From: Parablautia intestinalis
GTDB lineage: Bacteria > Bacillota > Clostridia > Lachnospirales > Lachnospiraceae
DNA length: 64,000 bases
Reading direction: 5' to 3'
NCBI GenBank assembly: GCA_003612395.1
Contig: RAYQ01000016.1
Coordinates: 62,001 to 126,000 of the forward strand
The position numbers were made by a program, and so were the translations under genes. Within the stretch, counting starts at the first letter, position 1. Every line of letters begins with the position of its first letter. Positions 43,969 to 54,619 of this stretch are shown here, piece by piece. Below the pieces are notes generated by a model that made no database searches, was not told the origin of the DNA, and was given only the letters and a program-made list of their open reading frames with translations.

Positions 43969-44334
43969 ATGATACTCATAGATTACAGAGACACAAGACC
44001 TATCTATGAACAGGTAGTGGAGAGGTTTAAGATGCTGATTCTGCACGGTGTGCTTACATCAGATGAAAAGATTCCTTCTGTCCGCAATCTGGCAGTTGAA
44101 CTGTCCATTAATCCTAATACGATCCAGAGAGCCTACGCAGAATTAGAGCGTCAGGGGTACATTTACACGGTGAAGGGAAAAGGAAATTTTGTTTCAGACA
44201 GCGGGCAATTGCTTCTGAAATACAAGGAAGAAGTATTTGCAGAAATTCTTAAAATTTGCAAAGCTGCCTTCGAGATAGGGATTACGGAGGAGGAGCTTAT
44301 TGAGGCAATAAGAGGGGGAAAAACTTATGATTGA
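43969..44334 (+). CDS. GntR-family regulator, YtrA subfamily
   Basis: 121 residues. A winged helix with YRDTRPIYEQVVERFK, then IPSVRNLAVELSINPNTIQRAYAELERQGYI (recognition helix NPNTIQRAY), and the short C-terminal dimerisation helices typical of YtrA. The start at 43969 lies six bases after GAAAGGA; an ATG at 43963 touches the Shine-Dalgarno and is unlikely. It overlaps the ABC ATPase gene by eight bases. YtrA proteins repress their own ABC operon and are often relieved by cell-wall antibiotics; the inducer here is unknown. Confidence 0.9.
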   Translation: MILIDYRDTRPIYEQVVERFKMLILHGVLTSDEKIPSVRNLAVELSINPNTIQRAYAELERQGYIYTVKGKGNFVSDSGQLLLKYKEEVFAEILKICKAAFEIGITEEELIEAIRGGKTYD

Positions 44335-45232
44335 GATTAGGAATGTAACCAAATCCTATGACAAAATTAAAGCGGTTGACGATGTCAGTGTATCCATTAA
44401 AGAAAACACGGTGTTTGGCTTAATTGGAACCAATGGCGCAGGGAAAAGCACGGTGCTTAGGATGGTAGCCGGGGTTTTGGAGCCTGAAAAAGGCGAAATT
44501 GCAATTGACGGACTTCCTGTATTTGACAACATGGAGGCGAAAAAAAAGATTTATTTTATTGCCGATGAACCGTACTTTTTTGCAAACAGCAACGCAACGG
44601 ACATGCAAAGGTACCTTTGCAGCGTTTATCCGGAATTTGCAGTGGAGGATTTTTATAATTACCTGGTAAATTTCGGACTGGATAAAAAGAGAAAAATCAA
44701 CACTTATTCCAAGGGCATGAAAAAGCAGCTGGCACTGATATGCGGCGTATGCAGCGGGACAAAGTACCTGCTCTGCGATGAAACTTTTGACGGTCTTGAC
44801 CCGGTTATGCGTCAGGGAATTAAAAGTATTTTTGCCAGCGAGATAGAGAGGCGGGGTATGACGCCTGTGATTGCCTCCCACAATTTAAGAGAGCTGGAGG
44901 ATATCTGTGATCATGTGGGACTTTTGCACAAAGGAGGCGTTCTCCTTTCCAAGGATCTGGAGGATATGAAGTGCAACATTCAGAAGATACAGTGTGTGTT
45001 TAAGACAATTGATGACGAGGCTAAGGCGATTAAAGCCCTTGATATCATGAAAAATGAAAAGAGAGGCTCCTTAAACGTACTTACGGTAAGGGGAAATAAG
45101 GCTGAAATACTGGCCGTTTTTGCTACCGTAAATACCATTTTTTTTGAGGCGCTGCCTCTTTCTTTAGAAGAAATATTCATCAGTGAAACGGAGGTAGTAG
45201 GTTATGACGTCAAAAAGCTCATTCTTGGTTAG
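44327..45232 (+). CDS. ABC transporter ATPase of the YtrA operon
   Basis: 301 residues. Walker A GTNGAGKST, signature YSKGMKKQ, Walker B LLCDETFDGLD, H-loop IASHNLRELED. This is the single-domain ATPase type paired with YtrA regulators. It overlaps both neighbours, the regulator by 8 bases and the permease by 29. The last ~90 residues form a small accessory domain. Confidence 0.9.
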   Translation: MIEIRNVTKSYDKIKAVDDVSVSIKENTVFGLIGTNGAGKSTVLRMVAGVLEPEKGEIAIDGLPVFDNMEAKKKIYFIADEPYFFANSNATDMQRYLCSVYPEFAVEDFYNYLVNFGLDKKRKINTYSKGMKKQLALICGVCSGTKYLLCDETFDGLDPVMRQGIKSIFASEIERRGMTPVIASHNLRELEDICDHVGLLHKGGVLLSKDLEDMKCNIQKIQCVFKTIDDEAKAIKALDIMKNEKRGSLNVLTVRGNKAEILAVFATVNTIFFEALPLSLEEIFISETEVVGYDVKKLILG

Positions 45233-47483
45233 TTTGAAGGAGAATAGTAAAAGGCGCCTGTGGGTATGGGTGATTTCGATACTTATGTTTGTATTAATCC
45301 TTCCGGTGCTGACGGCGTTTGGGCTGGGAGGTGTTGCCAGAGGGGCTGAGTGGATATGGGAAGCCACAGACGCGGCAACAGCAAAACAGCTGGTACATCA
45401 AAAGCTGGCCGAAATGATGCTCAGTATGTTAGGATTTTCCGGGCCTATCGTTTTTTTCAGCACGATCCTTGCCGTGGTAAGCGGCGTTCAGGGGTTTTCC
45501 TATCTCTACAGCCGTAAAAAAATTGATTTTTATATGGGAATGCCGGTTAAGAAAAGTAAAAGGTTTCTGGTGATTTGGATAAACGGTATCCTCCTTTATA
45601 TTGTGCCTTATATGGCAGGGCTTGCAGTCAGTCTGATAATCGGAGCAGGAAACAAGGCATTAGATGGCGAAGTACTTTACACCGCAGCGTCCGCTTTTCT
45701 GGCGAATCTGTGTCTTTATCTGGGGGTATATCACCTGGCGATTCTTGCGCTTATGATGACCGGAAATATTGTAATTACCGGTTTTGGATTTCTGGTCTTC
45801 TGTTTTTACGAATTTATGGTGCGGTATACGCTGGTGGGATATAAACAGGAATTTTTTGATTATTATACCTATTATGGCACAAAGGAAACGCCCGGGCTTT
45901 CTCCTTTTACCATGTATGGAAATCTGGTAAATGTTTTTGACTATAAGAACGTGATTGATGTGAAATATCTGTTCTTTCTGCTATTGTTTTCGCTGGTCGT
46001 GGGACTGATTTCCTACGGATGTTATCTAAAGCGTCCGGCAGAGGCAGCAGGAAAGGCTATGACCTTTGGGATCACCAGGCCTTTTATTAAGGTACTTATA
46101 ACCGTGCCGACAGCCTTAGTAGCGGGGCTTATGGTCTTTGACAGAGTAAATATGGATTTTAACGATTCGAAGGAAGGAATCGGATGGGTTATTTTTATCA
46201 CGGCCCTTGTAGTGGTACTTGGAAGTGCGCTTATTCAGGTAATTTATGAGTTTGATATAAAAGGAGCTCTCCACAAGAAGCGGGATATTCTCATAAGCGG
46301 CGCGCTTACGGCATTTATTTTCATTGCTTTTCAATATGATATATTTGGATATGACGATTATATTCCATCGCCGGATAAGATTGAAAGCATCGCTTTCATA
46401 CCGGAAAATTACGAGCAGGGCACCGGCAGCATGTACTTTGACAGTGACGGCTCCTACCTGACAGCGGAAGGGTATGCAGAAAAGTATATGTATCTGCAAA
46501 ATACCGATACCCTTTGCGAGTTGATAAAGCTATCCATGGATGGCCATAATGAAGCGGTCAAAAAGAATGAAGATATGGAGGCGGATAAGGGACACTGGTC
46601 TTACAGTACACTCATTTACCGTCTGAAAGGGGGACGGACCGTATACAGGGCCCTGTGGGTGAATGTGGATGATGAAAGAAGCGGTCAGCTTTTGGATGAG
46701 ATTATCGGTTCCGATGAATTTAAAAAAGGCTACATGATCGGTAATTCTGACAATTTAAACAGAATGCTGGAAAAGGAAACCTATACCATAACCGCCTCCT
46801 ATGGAAATACCATATATATGGAAAGAATGAGCCTTAATGAATTGAAAGAGCTTTTGGAAATTTACCAAAGAGACTTAGCTCTTGCAAACTTCAGCAATGT
46901 AAAAAACAATGTTCCGACAGGCGTCATAGAACTGGCGGTTTCAGAAGAACTTCCCTGGTCGGTTTATAAAGGAGCATCAGGTATTGCAAGGTCTACGAGA
47001 GGGTGGGAGCTTGGCATTAACATTTATCCCTTCTACGAAGAAAGCATTGCTTATCTGAAAAATCATGGCTATTATATGGATACGCAGCTTAAGATGGAGG
47101 ATATAGCCAGCATTCAGGTGGTAAACGATAACAGTGAGGCGGCAAGAAAACTGGCAAAGGAGCAGGAGCTTACAGGAGACGTATCGGCTGAGGGGGTGTT
47201 TTACAGTACGGCTTCAAAAGTGGCAGGTTATGATTCTGCACGGGTTTATGCAGATTATACAAAGGAGGAACAGTTAAAGGAAATCGCAGAAGGCATTTAT
47301 CCGCAGGAGCTGGTACAGTCCGACTGGGATTGGGGAAAGGATCTGGAGAAAGATTACAGAGCGGTTATCTATTTTAAAGCGGACAGCCCCATAACAAAAT
47401 ATTACGGAGCCAGCGCAACTTACGGATTCCTGGAGGGTCAGGTTCCCGATTTTGTGAGGGAGGACACCGCCTATAAAGAATAA
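45204..47483 (+). CDS. Large ABC permease of the YtrA operon
   Basis: 759 residues. About nine membrane segments in the first half (residues 18-390, with two N-terminal helices and a cluster of six) and a soluble extracellular domain of about 360 residues in the second half. The latter resembles the DUF6449-type region of clostridial YtrC/YtrD-like permeases (tentative). It has no catalytic motif. The partner ATPase overlaps upstream and a terminator closes the operon. Possible roles are antibiotic detoxification or wall-stress response. Confidence 0.75.
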   Translation: MTSKSSFLVSLKENSKRRLWVWVISILMFVLILPVLTAFGLGGVARGAEWIWEATDAATAKQLVHQKLAEMMLSMLGFSGPIVFFSTILAVVSGVQGFSYLYSRKKIDFYMGMPVKKSKRFLVIWINGILLYIVPYMAGLAVSLIIGAGNKALDGEVLYTAASAFLANLCLYLGVYHLAILALMMTGNIVITGFGFLVFCFYEFMVRYTLVGYKQEFFDYYTYYGTKETPGLSPFTMYGNLVNVFDYKNVIDVKYLFFLLLFSLVVGLISYGCYLKRPAEAAGKAMTFGITRPFIKVLITVPTALVAGLMVFDRVNMDFNDSKEGIGWVIFITALVVVLGSALIQVIYEFDIKGALHKKRDILISGALTAFIFIAFQYDIFGYDDYIPSPDKIESIAFIPENYEQGTGSMYFDSDGSYLTAEGYAEKYMYLQNTDTLCELIKLSMDGHNEAVKKNEDMEADKGHWSYSTLIYRLKGGRTVYRALWVNVDDERSGQLLDEIIGSDEFKKGYMIGNSDNLNRMLEKETYTITASYGNTIYMERMSLNELKELLEIYQRDLALANFSNVKNNVPTGVIELAVSEELPWSVYKGASGIARSTRGWELGINIYPFYEESIAYLKNHGYYMDTQLKMEDIASIQVVNDNSEAARKLAKEQELTGDVSAEGVFYSTASKVAGYDSARVYADYTKEEQLKEIAEGIYPQELVQSDWDWGKDLEKDYRAVIYFKADSPITKYYGASATYGFLEGQVPDFVREDTAYKE

Positions 47484-47493
47484 AGTGCAGACT

Positions 47494-47525
47494 AAAGGGA
47501 GCCATTTTAAATACGGCTCCCTTTT
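47494..47525 (+). terminator. Terminator of the GntR-ABC operon
   Basis: AAAGGGAGCC (47494-47503) pairs with GGCTCCCTTT (47515-47524), ending in TTTT. A family A repeat starts five bases later. Confidence 0.9.
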
Positions 47526-47529
47526 GATA

Positions 47530-47564
47530 AATAAGCCGGTTTGCGTAGCGCGGTAGCGTTTGAT
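47530..47564 (+). repeat. Dispersed palindromic repeat family A, copy 7
   Basis: AATAAGCCGGTTTGCGTAGC then GCGGTAGCGTTTGAT, followed by TTGCTGGACCGC, which also follows copy 3 (GTGCAGGACCGA). Confidence 0.85.
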
Positions 47565-47695
47565 TTGCTGGACCGCAAAGAGTGGCAGTGTTTTATGTAA
47601 TATTGTTGCCGATAAAAAGAGTGTCTGGTAAAATATAGTAGGCGATATAATAAATTTTTTTATAAATGCCCTTTACCGGCAGCAGGAGGACTGAC

Positions 47696-48895
47696 ATGGA
47701 GGAGCGTATCATAGACAGGGTGATGTTTAAAAAGATCAAAATAAAGAGCATTGAGTTTAAAGTGGTGGATCTGCTGTTTATTGCGTGTCTGTTTTTTTTG
47801 GCTTTTATGATTAGATGGAAACTTATGCCCGTTGAATCGGCAGACTACTGGGGATTTTTGGAAGGCTGGATGGTGCAGATCCGTAAAGAGGGAGGTTTCC
47901 CTTCTCTTGGAAAGCAGATTTCCAACTATACATCTCCCTACATGTATATTATGTGCCTGATCTCGTATATAACAGATAACGATCTGTACGGGCTTAAGAT
48001 GGTGTCGGTTCTGTTTGATTATCTGGCATCCATTGCGGTTTTTCTGATTGTATACAGGCTGACATACAAAAAGGACCGGGCTGTTATGGCAATGGCCGGA
48101 CTGCTTTTGTCACCTACTGTGATTTTAGACGGCGCGTACTGGTGCCAGTGCGATATTATTTACACTACATTTATTCTCTACGGGCTGTATCTTTTTTTTA
48201 AGGGGAATAGTCAGGGATGCCTGATTTTAGTTGGCGTGTCCTTTGCCTTTAAGCTGCAGGCAGTTTTTATTGTTCCGTTTCTTCTTATCATGTGGCTTAA
48301 GAAAAAGACAATCTGTCTAAGACATTTTTTGTGGATACCGGTTATCTATGTGCTGAGCGCTCTGCCGGCCTGGGGATTTGGACGCGATTTTAAGGAGCTT
48401 ATGCTGGTTTATTTTGACCAGACAGGAACTTACCCCTGGGGAACTCTTGAATACCCCAATATATATGCACTGCTTGGGGAGGCAATGCCTGACTTGCGCC
48501 ATGCGGCGCAGGTCAGCGGCGCAGGTACCTTTATGACGGTTATGCTGTTAGGCTGCATTGCCTATTATCTTTATACCAAAAGGATAAAGCTGACAGGGGA
48601 GCTTATGGTAACGCTGGCGCTTTTTACAGTGGCCATAACAGTATATTCGCTTCCGCACATGCATGAGCGCTACGGATTTTTGATTGATCTGATTGGAATC
48701 GTATATGGTGTCATGAATGTGAAAAAGCTGCCTGTAGCCTGCGGCTTTATGCTGGTGTCTGTGCTGACCTTTATGCCCTATCTGATTGCAGTGCATATCG
48801 TGCCGCTGCAATATGTGGCAATTGCCCTTCTGGGACTTATTATTTATGTAGGATATGATTTGTATGGTCAGATTAGTAAACAGGCGATCTCTTAA
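47696..48895 (+). CDS. GT-C mannosyltransferase-like membrane protein
   Basis: 399 residues, about ten membrane segments. The first outer loop SADYWGFLEGWMVQI carries the acidic GT-C site; the YWCQCDIIYTTFILYGLYLFF region and SLPHMHERYGFLID near the C-terminus match the Gpi18-like mannosyltransferase group (COG5542). Such enzymes use polyprenyl-phosphate sugars at the outer face of the membrane. The start at 47696 is chosen because AGGAGG lies six bases upstream; an upstream ATG at 47666 lacks a site. Its stop codon overlaps the stop codon of the convergent PMT gene. Confidence 0.8.
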   Translation: MEERIIDRVMFKKIKIKSIEFKVVDLLFIACLFFLAFMIRWKLMPVESADYWGFLEGWMVQIRKEGGFPSLGKQISNYTSPYMYIMCLISYITDNDLYGLKMVSVLFDYLASIAVFLIVYRLTYKKDRAVMAMAGLLLSPTVILDGAYWCQCDIIYTTFILYGLYLFFKGNSQGCLILVGVSFAFKLQAVFIVPFLLIMWLKKKTICLRHFLWIPVIYVLSALPAWGFGRDFKELMLVYFDQTGTYPWGTLEYPNIYALLGEAMPDLRHAAQVSGAGTFMTVMLLGCIAYYLYTKRIKLTGELMVTLALFTVAITVYSLPHMHERYGFLIDLIGIVYGVMNVKKLPVACGFMLVSVLTFMPYLIAVHIVPLQYVAIALLGLIIYVGYDLYGQISKQAIS

Positions 48896-50682
48896 AGAAC
48901 TAAAATCCACTCCTTTAACAGGCGGAGCCTGAGTCCGTATTCTATGTCGATGGGGAAGCCGGAAACCACAGGGTAAAACAGGAAAAAGCAAAGTACGGCT
49001 GCAAGCAGATAAACGGTAATGGCTTTTTTCCCCCAGGTGAAATGCTCCTTTATATGGAGCATGGCATAACCCATCATTAAAATCACAAACAAAATGGCAG
49101 GAAAATAGTGATAAATAAAGGTAATTCTGCTGATGGGCATCCAGGGAATATACTGGGCCAGGTAGGCAATACAAAGAAAACCTGCCTTTTTATCTTTTCG
49201 AAAAATCCAGCGGAAAAATACATAAAGCACGCATGGAATGCCAATCCACCAGATGGCAGGATTGCCCATGCAGCTTACAGCGCTTACCTTTGAGGCGCTT
49301 ATGGCGTCATTTGCATCTAATAAAGGCATCCAGATAACAGGCCATTCATAAAAGGGGGAGCTATAGTAATGTTCCGCCTCCAGGTTAGCATGATAATCAA
49401 ACATACTGATGGTTCCCTTAAGAGCCTTATCGATCAGGCCGCTATACTCCCCGCCGTCCACTACGGGAATAAAGCAAAGGACGTAGACAATAAGCGGAAT
49501 GGCAACAAAGAACACACAGCAAAAGCCAAAAAGCCGGAGAAACTGCTTTTTGGGGAAATGAGTAATGGTGTACCAGAAGAAAAGGACAGCCAGACCAAGG
49601 CCGGCGTAAACCCCCGTCCACTTGGTTGCAACGCCAAAGGCCATGCCGATGCCGCTTATAGCAAGGGGGATGGCTACATTCCCGGGGGGGAACAGATCCG
49701 TCCGGGATGCCTCCTGGCCGCGGTAAAGAACATCTTCGGTAAAATATCGGTATATATAGTAATACATCATCAGGATAAAGAACGCCGCAAAGATATCGAT
49801 GGTGGCAATCCTGGAAAGGGTGAAATGCATACAGTCAAAGACCAGCAGACTGGTGGTGGCGGAAGCAATAAAGGTGCTTTTAAACAGCCTTTTTGCAAAA
49901 AGGTACATAAGAGGGATGAGCAAAATGCCGAAAACCACTGACATAAAACGCCAGCCAAAAGGATTCATGCCGAAAACAAGAATGCCTAAGGCGATCAGGA
50001 TTTTTCCAAGGTGGGGGTGGGTAGTCTCATAGGCGGTAATGCCGTGAATAAATTCGTAGGCAGTACGCCCATGGTATACCTCGTCAAACATGGTGGAGTC
50101 CAGGTAGGTTTTCGCATCGGGAAACATATACTGCTCATCAAAAAGGGCAGGGTATTCCGCTGTGTTAACCGGGGTTAAAATGGTGCCGTCAGTGCTTTGG
50201 ACCACCATTTCATTTAAGACGGCAGTATCATCGGTGGAAACGATCCCCAGATAGCGCAGCCTGTAATTAACGTCTATTTTATTCCAGGAAAAAACAGATT
50301 CCGCAGTTGTGTCTCCGTTGCAAATTTCCCAGGCACCGGTAACTTCATTGAAGGCAGAAATGGAAAAATGTCTTGTGTTGAGATTTCCCAGAAAGATGGA
50401 AATGGATCCGATGTCCAGATAATCTCCGAAATCCAGAACAATGTCCCGGTTTTTTGTATCGGCGGTGTAGCCCGAGGAAGGGGCATAGTTGTTGCCCAGC
50501 CTGTAAAAAGCCAGCAGGGTAAACAGGTAAATTAAGATAAACATACACAGGTAATCTTTTTGAGAGAGCAGTTTAGCTCCTAAATCCGTATGCGGCCCGG
50601 CCTGTGCGGCATGAGAGTCTTTAGACAGTAAGCCGGTGCGCATAGCCAGGAAACGTTTGACAGACTGTGATATCCGGTTCAT
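48892..50682 (-). CDS. Dolichyl-phosphate-mannose--protein mannosyltransferase-like enzyme (GT39)
   Basis: 596 residues. After a cytoplasmic tail and one helix comes a ~160-residue extracellular beta-sandwich-like insert, then a PMT core. The core has FDEVYHGRTAYEF (the catalytic D-E pair), THPHLGKILIALG, FGWRFMSVVFG and later helices. These are the motifs of protein O-mannosyltransferases, which move mannose from a polyprenyl phosphate to exported proteins. The start at 50682 has AAGGAGG upstream; a longer frame to 50781 has none. It is convergent with the GT-C gene, sharing four bases at the stops. Confidence 0.85.
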   Translation of the reverse strand: MNRISQSVKRFLAMRTGLLSKDSHAAQAGPHTDLGAKLLSQKDYLCMFILIYLFTLLAFYRLGNNYAPSSGYTADTKNRDIVLDFGDYLDIGSISIFLGNLNTRHFSISAFNEVTGAWEICNGDTTAESVFSWNKIDVNYRLRYLGIVSTDDTAVLNEMVVQSTDGTILTPVNTAEYPALFDEQYMFPDAKTYLDSTMFDEVYHGRTAYEFIHGITAYETTHPHLGKILIALGILVFGMNPFGWRFMSVVFGILLIPLMYLFAKRLFKSTFIASATTSLLVFDCMHFTLSRIATIDIFAAFFILMMYYYIYRYFTEDVLYRGQEASRTDLFPPGNVAIPLAISGIGMAFGVATKWTGVYAGLGLAVLFFWYTITHFPKKQFLRLFGFCCVFFVAIPLIVYVLCFIPVVDGGEYSGLIDKALKGTISMFDYHANLEAEHYYSSPFYEWPVIWMPLLDANDAISASKVSAVSCMGNPAIWWIGIPCVLYVFFRWIFRKDKKAGFLCIAYLAQYIPWMPISRITFIYHYFPAILFVILMMGYAMLHIKEHFTWGKKAITVYLLAAVLCFFLFYPVVSGFPIDIEYGLRLRLLKEWILVL

Positions 50683-50716
50683 TTTGAAAACCTCCTTATA
50701 GAAAGCAGTATTTATC

Positions 50717-50742
50717 AATAAGCCGGCTGGAAAAGTCCGGCA
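50717..50742 (+). repeat. Partial family A repeat upstream of the PMT gene
   Basis: AATAAGCCGGCTGGAAAAGT then CCGGCAG; the inner part makes its own CCGG stem. Read from the PMT gene it lies in the 5' leader. Confidence 0.5.
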
Positions 50743-50836
50743 GAATCTGATATTGCATGAAAGTACTGAAAACAGAACCAAGGATAGTATATCAAGTTAC
50801 AAAAGCGGTTACAATACTTAATAAATTTTTGTATAG

Positions 50837-52168
<1,332 letters not shown>

Positions 52169-52172
52169 CGTC

Positions 52173-52203
52173 CATAAGCCGGAGCGCGCGGCGCTTGTCG
52201 TAA
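52173..52203 (+). repeat. Divergent family A repeat after enolase
   Basis: CATAAGCCGGAGCGCGCGGC then GCTTGTCGTAAT, immediately after the eno stop. An imperfect CAGATT/AATCTG hairpin follows. Confidence 0.5.
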
Positions 52204-52363
52204 TCAGATTTGCAAAGCGGGATAATCTGCCCGGACCCGGGATGTGACTTTGCCGTATAACGGGGCGGAGACTTAAAAATACGGACGAAACACAAAGCAA
52301 AATGTGAAATGAACAAATTGAAAAAAGCACAAATTGACACAGGAAAAGAAAGGAAAAGAACCA

Positions 52364-53986
52364 ATGAAAAAACAATGGAAAAGAGCCCTTGGCAGATTTT
52401 GTGCAGGGCTGCTTACGGTGGCAATGCTTGGTATGGTGCCGGCAGGAGAAGCCCTTGCAGTTACCGCAAACGGGGCAATTGCCCAGGGAATTGACGTTTC
52501 CAAGCATAATGGTGCAGTAAACTGGGGGCAGGTAGCGGCATCGGGCATGAAGTTTACCTTTATCAAGGCAGGAAGCACCAAAAGCGGCGTGGATCCGCAG
52601 TTTGCAGCGAACATTACAGGAGCCCAGGCAGCAGGACTTAAGACCGGGGTTTACCTCTACTCCTATGCAACAACGCCGGAACAGGCAGCCAATGAAGCCA
52701 ATCTGGTATTGCAGTGGATAGCGCCTTATACTGTTAATTTTCCGATTGTTTTTGACATTGAGGACAGCTGTCACAAAGGACTTTCCAATCAGCAGCTGAT
52801 TGATATTGTGAATGCTTTCTGCACCATTATAGATGCAGCAGGGTATTATCCCATGGTGTACTCTAACAAGAATATGTTTGTAGATAAGATGGGCAATGCA
52901 GGCTGGGACAAATGGGTTGCCCAGTATAATTCAAGCTGCGATTATAACAACAATGTCTGCTTCTGGCAGTATTCCAGCAATGGAAATGTGGGCGGTGTCA
53001 GCGGCCGGGTAGATGTTAATTACCAATACAAGGACTACAGCCAGCTGATTATCCCGGAAGGCTTCATTGAACATAACGGGAATGTACGGTTTTACAGCAA
53101 CTGGAAGATGCAAAAGGGCTGGGTGGCATACAATGATACGAAATATTTTCTGGACGGCGCGGGCAATCTGGTAAGAGGATGGCTATCAGACCAGACCGGA
53201 ACCTATTATTTGTCTCCTCAGGATGGAAGTATTGCAAGAGGCCAGTGCCAGGTTGACGGCCGGGATTACTATTTTAACGCAGACGGAATAAAGACAGCCG
53301 GGTGGGTAAGTGTTGGCGAGGCTAAATATTTTTATGATCCTGCCGGCGATGGCGTTATGAAGCGGGAGTGGTTAAGCGATGAAAAGGGGAATTGCTACTT
53401 CTTTGACAGAACAGATGGACACATGCTGACAGGAGGACAAGTAATTGACAATGTGGAATATCTGTTTAATCCTGATGGCATTCGTCAGCATGGATGGGTA
53501 ACCCTTGAAAACGGAACCTTTTATTACGATCCGGTGTCAGGAGGTAAGGTAAGAGGCTTTTTGGATGATGCCAAAGGACGCCATTACTTATCTTTGGATG
53601 ACGGTCATATGGTCACTGGACCGGCAGTTATTGACAAGCAGAATTATTTCTTTAATGCAGAAGGAATCATGGCAACCGGAATAGTGGCAAGAGAAGATGG
53701 AAGCTATTACTATGATCCGGCAGGCGGCCAGATGGTAACCGGCTGGTTTACGGCAGCGGACAAGACCTTTTATGCAGATGCAAATGGTCATATTGTAACA
53801 GGCGTCTATGAGATAGACGGAAAGCCATACTACTTTGACGCTGAAGGGGCCCTGGTAAGAGATACGGCTCTTGAAATTGAAGGCACTGCCTATGTTACCA
53901 ACCCTGAGGGAGTGCTGACACAGGTAGTGGAGGAAGCTCCGCCAGCTGAAGGCGCGCCGGCGCCAGAAGTCCGGCCGCAGGCATAA
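52364..53986 (+). CDS. Secreted GH25 lysozyme with cell-wall-binding repeats
   Basis: 540 residues. A signal peptide (about 1-33, KKQWKRALGRFCAGLLTVAM then A-L-A) precedes a GH25 muramidase domain (about 40-235) with QGIDVSKHNG, FTFIKAGST, the catalytic FDIED and WQYSSNG. About a dozen 20-residue aromatic repeats follow (W-V-x-x-x-G-x-x-Y-Y-F type, for example GWVSVGEAKYFYD, VDGRDYYFNADG), the choline-binding-like wall anchors. The C-terminus is a proline-alanine-glutamate tail. The start at 52364 follows AAAGGAAAAG. It likely cuts or remodels peptidoglycan outside the cell. Confidence 0.9.
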   Translation: MKKQWKRALGRFCAGLLTVAMLGMVPAGEALAVTANGAIAQGIDVSKHNGAVNWGQVAASGMKFTFIKAGSTKSGVDPQFAANITGAQAAGLKTGVYLYSYATTPEQAANEANLVLQWIAPYTVNFPIVFDIEDSCHKGLSNQQLIDIVNAFCTIIDAAGYYPMVYSNKNMFVDKMGNAGWDKWVAQYNSSCDYNNNVCFWQYSSNGNVGGVSGRVDVNYQYKDYSQLIIPEGFIEHNGNVRFYSNWKMQKGWVAYNDTKYFLDGAGNLVRGWLSDQTGTYYLSPQDGSIARGQCQVDGRDYYFNADGIKTAGWVSVGEAKYFYDPAGDGVMKREWLSDEKGNCYFFDRTDGHMLTGGQVIDNVEYLFNPDGIRQHGWVTLENGTFYYDPVSGGKVRGFLDDAKGRHYLSLDDGHMVTGPAVIDKQNYFFNAEGIMATGIVAREDGSYYYDPAGGQMVTGWFTAADKTFYADANGHIVTGVYEIDGKPYYFDAEGALVRDTALEIEGTAYVTNPEGVLTQVVEEAPPAEGAPAPEVRPQA

Positions 53987-54228
53987 CCCCGGCGGAAAAT
54001 AAATGGGCAGATTCCGTAACAGTTCAGCCCGAGCCATTTGCAAAGGCGCCTGCGGCGTTTTCCGCTGTGAATGCACAGGCCTGGGCAGAGGATGACTGAA
54101 CTGATACTAAGAAGATAAAATTGCACTTGAAATATATTACGTAATATGTTACACTAGTTTTTGCTTGGCGTTAGGAAGAATGTGGAAATATTAAAGTAGT
54201 ATTGCAAGCAGTGCTTGGAGGTATAGAG

Positions 54229-54468
54229 ATGGGTGTACTGAGAATTGTACTTCAAATTATTTTTGTGGTTATATGTATCGCATTAACGGTATTGGTATTG
54301 ATGCAGGAAGGCAAATCAGCAGGTTTGGGGGCTATAAGCGGTGCAGCAGAAACATACTGGGGTAAGAATAAGGGGCGTTCCATGGAAGGAAAGCTTGTAA
54401 AGATTACCAAGTATCTTGCTATAGGCTTTATGGCACTGGCGATTATTTTAAATCTTAATGTATTTTAG
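54229..54468 (+). CDS. secG: Protein-export membrane protein SecG
   Basis: 79 residues with two membrane helices (about 3-24 and 56-76) and the loop LVLMQEGKSAGLGAISGAAETYWGKNKG (in part GLGAISGAAETYWGK) conserved in SecG. It assists SecYE in preprotein passage. TTGGAGG lies seven bases before the ATG at 54229; an in-frame upstream codon at 54202 lacks support. The order secG-rnr-smpB-ssrA is a conserved Firmicutes block. Confidence 0.95.
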   Translation: MGVLRIVLQIIFVVICIALTVLVLMQEGKSAGLGAISGAAETYWGKNKGRSMEGKLVKITKYLAIGFMALAIILNLNVF

Positions 54469-54473
54469 GACTT

Positions 54474-54505
54474 AAGGCATTCTTGTAAGAGAATGCCTTA
54501 TTTTA
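54474..54505 (+). terminator. Terminator after secG
   Basis: AAGGCATTCT (54474-54483) pairs with AGAATGCCTT (54490-54499), six-base loop, followed by ATTTTA. Probably partial, since rnr follows. Confidence 0.75.
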
Positions 54506-54619
54506 TGCACACGCCGCACAGGGAATATTGTTGCTGCTGACGCAGCATGCGGGAAGATAATCTTCCCCGGATGATGGCTTTAGAGCATTATGTTGACTAT
54601 AGATTAGTGGAGAGAAAAT

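Noticed and set aside
48548-49174. - strand frame across the end of the GT-C gene and the PMT gene
   Set aside because: Out of frame with the clear PMT gene and composed of H/R/C-rich shadow sequence.
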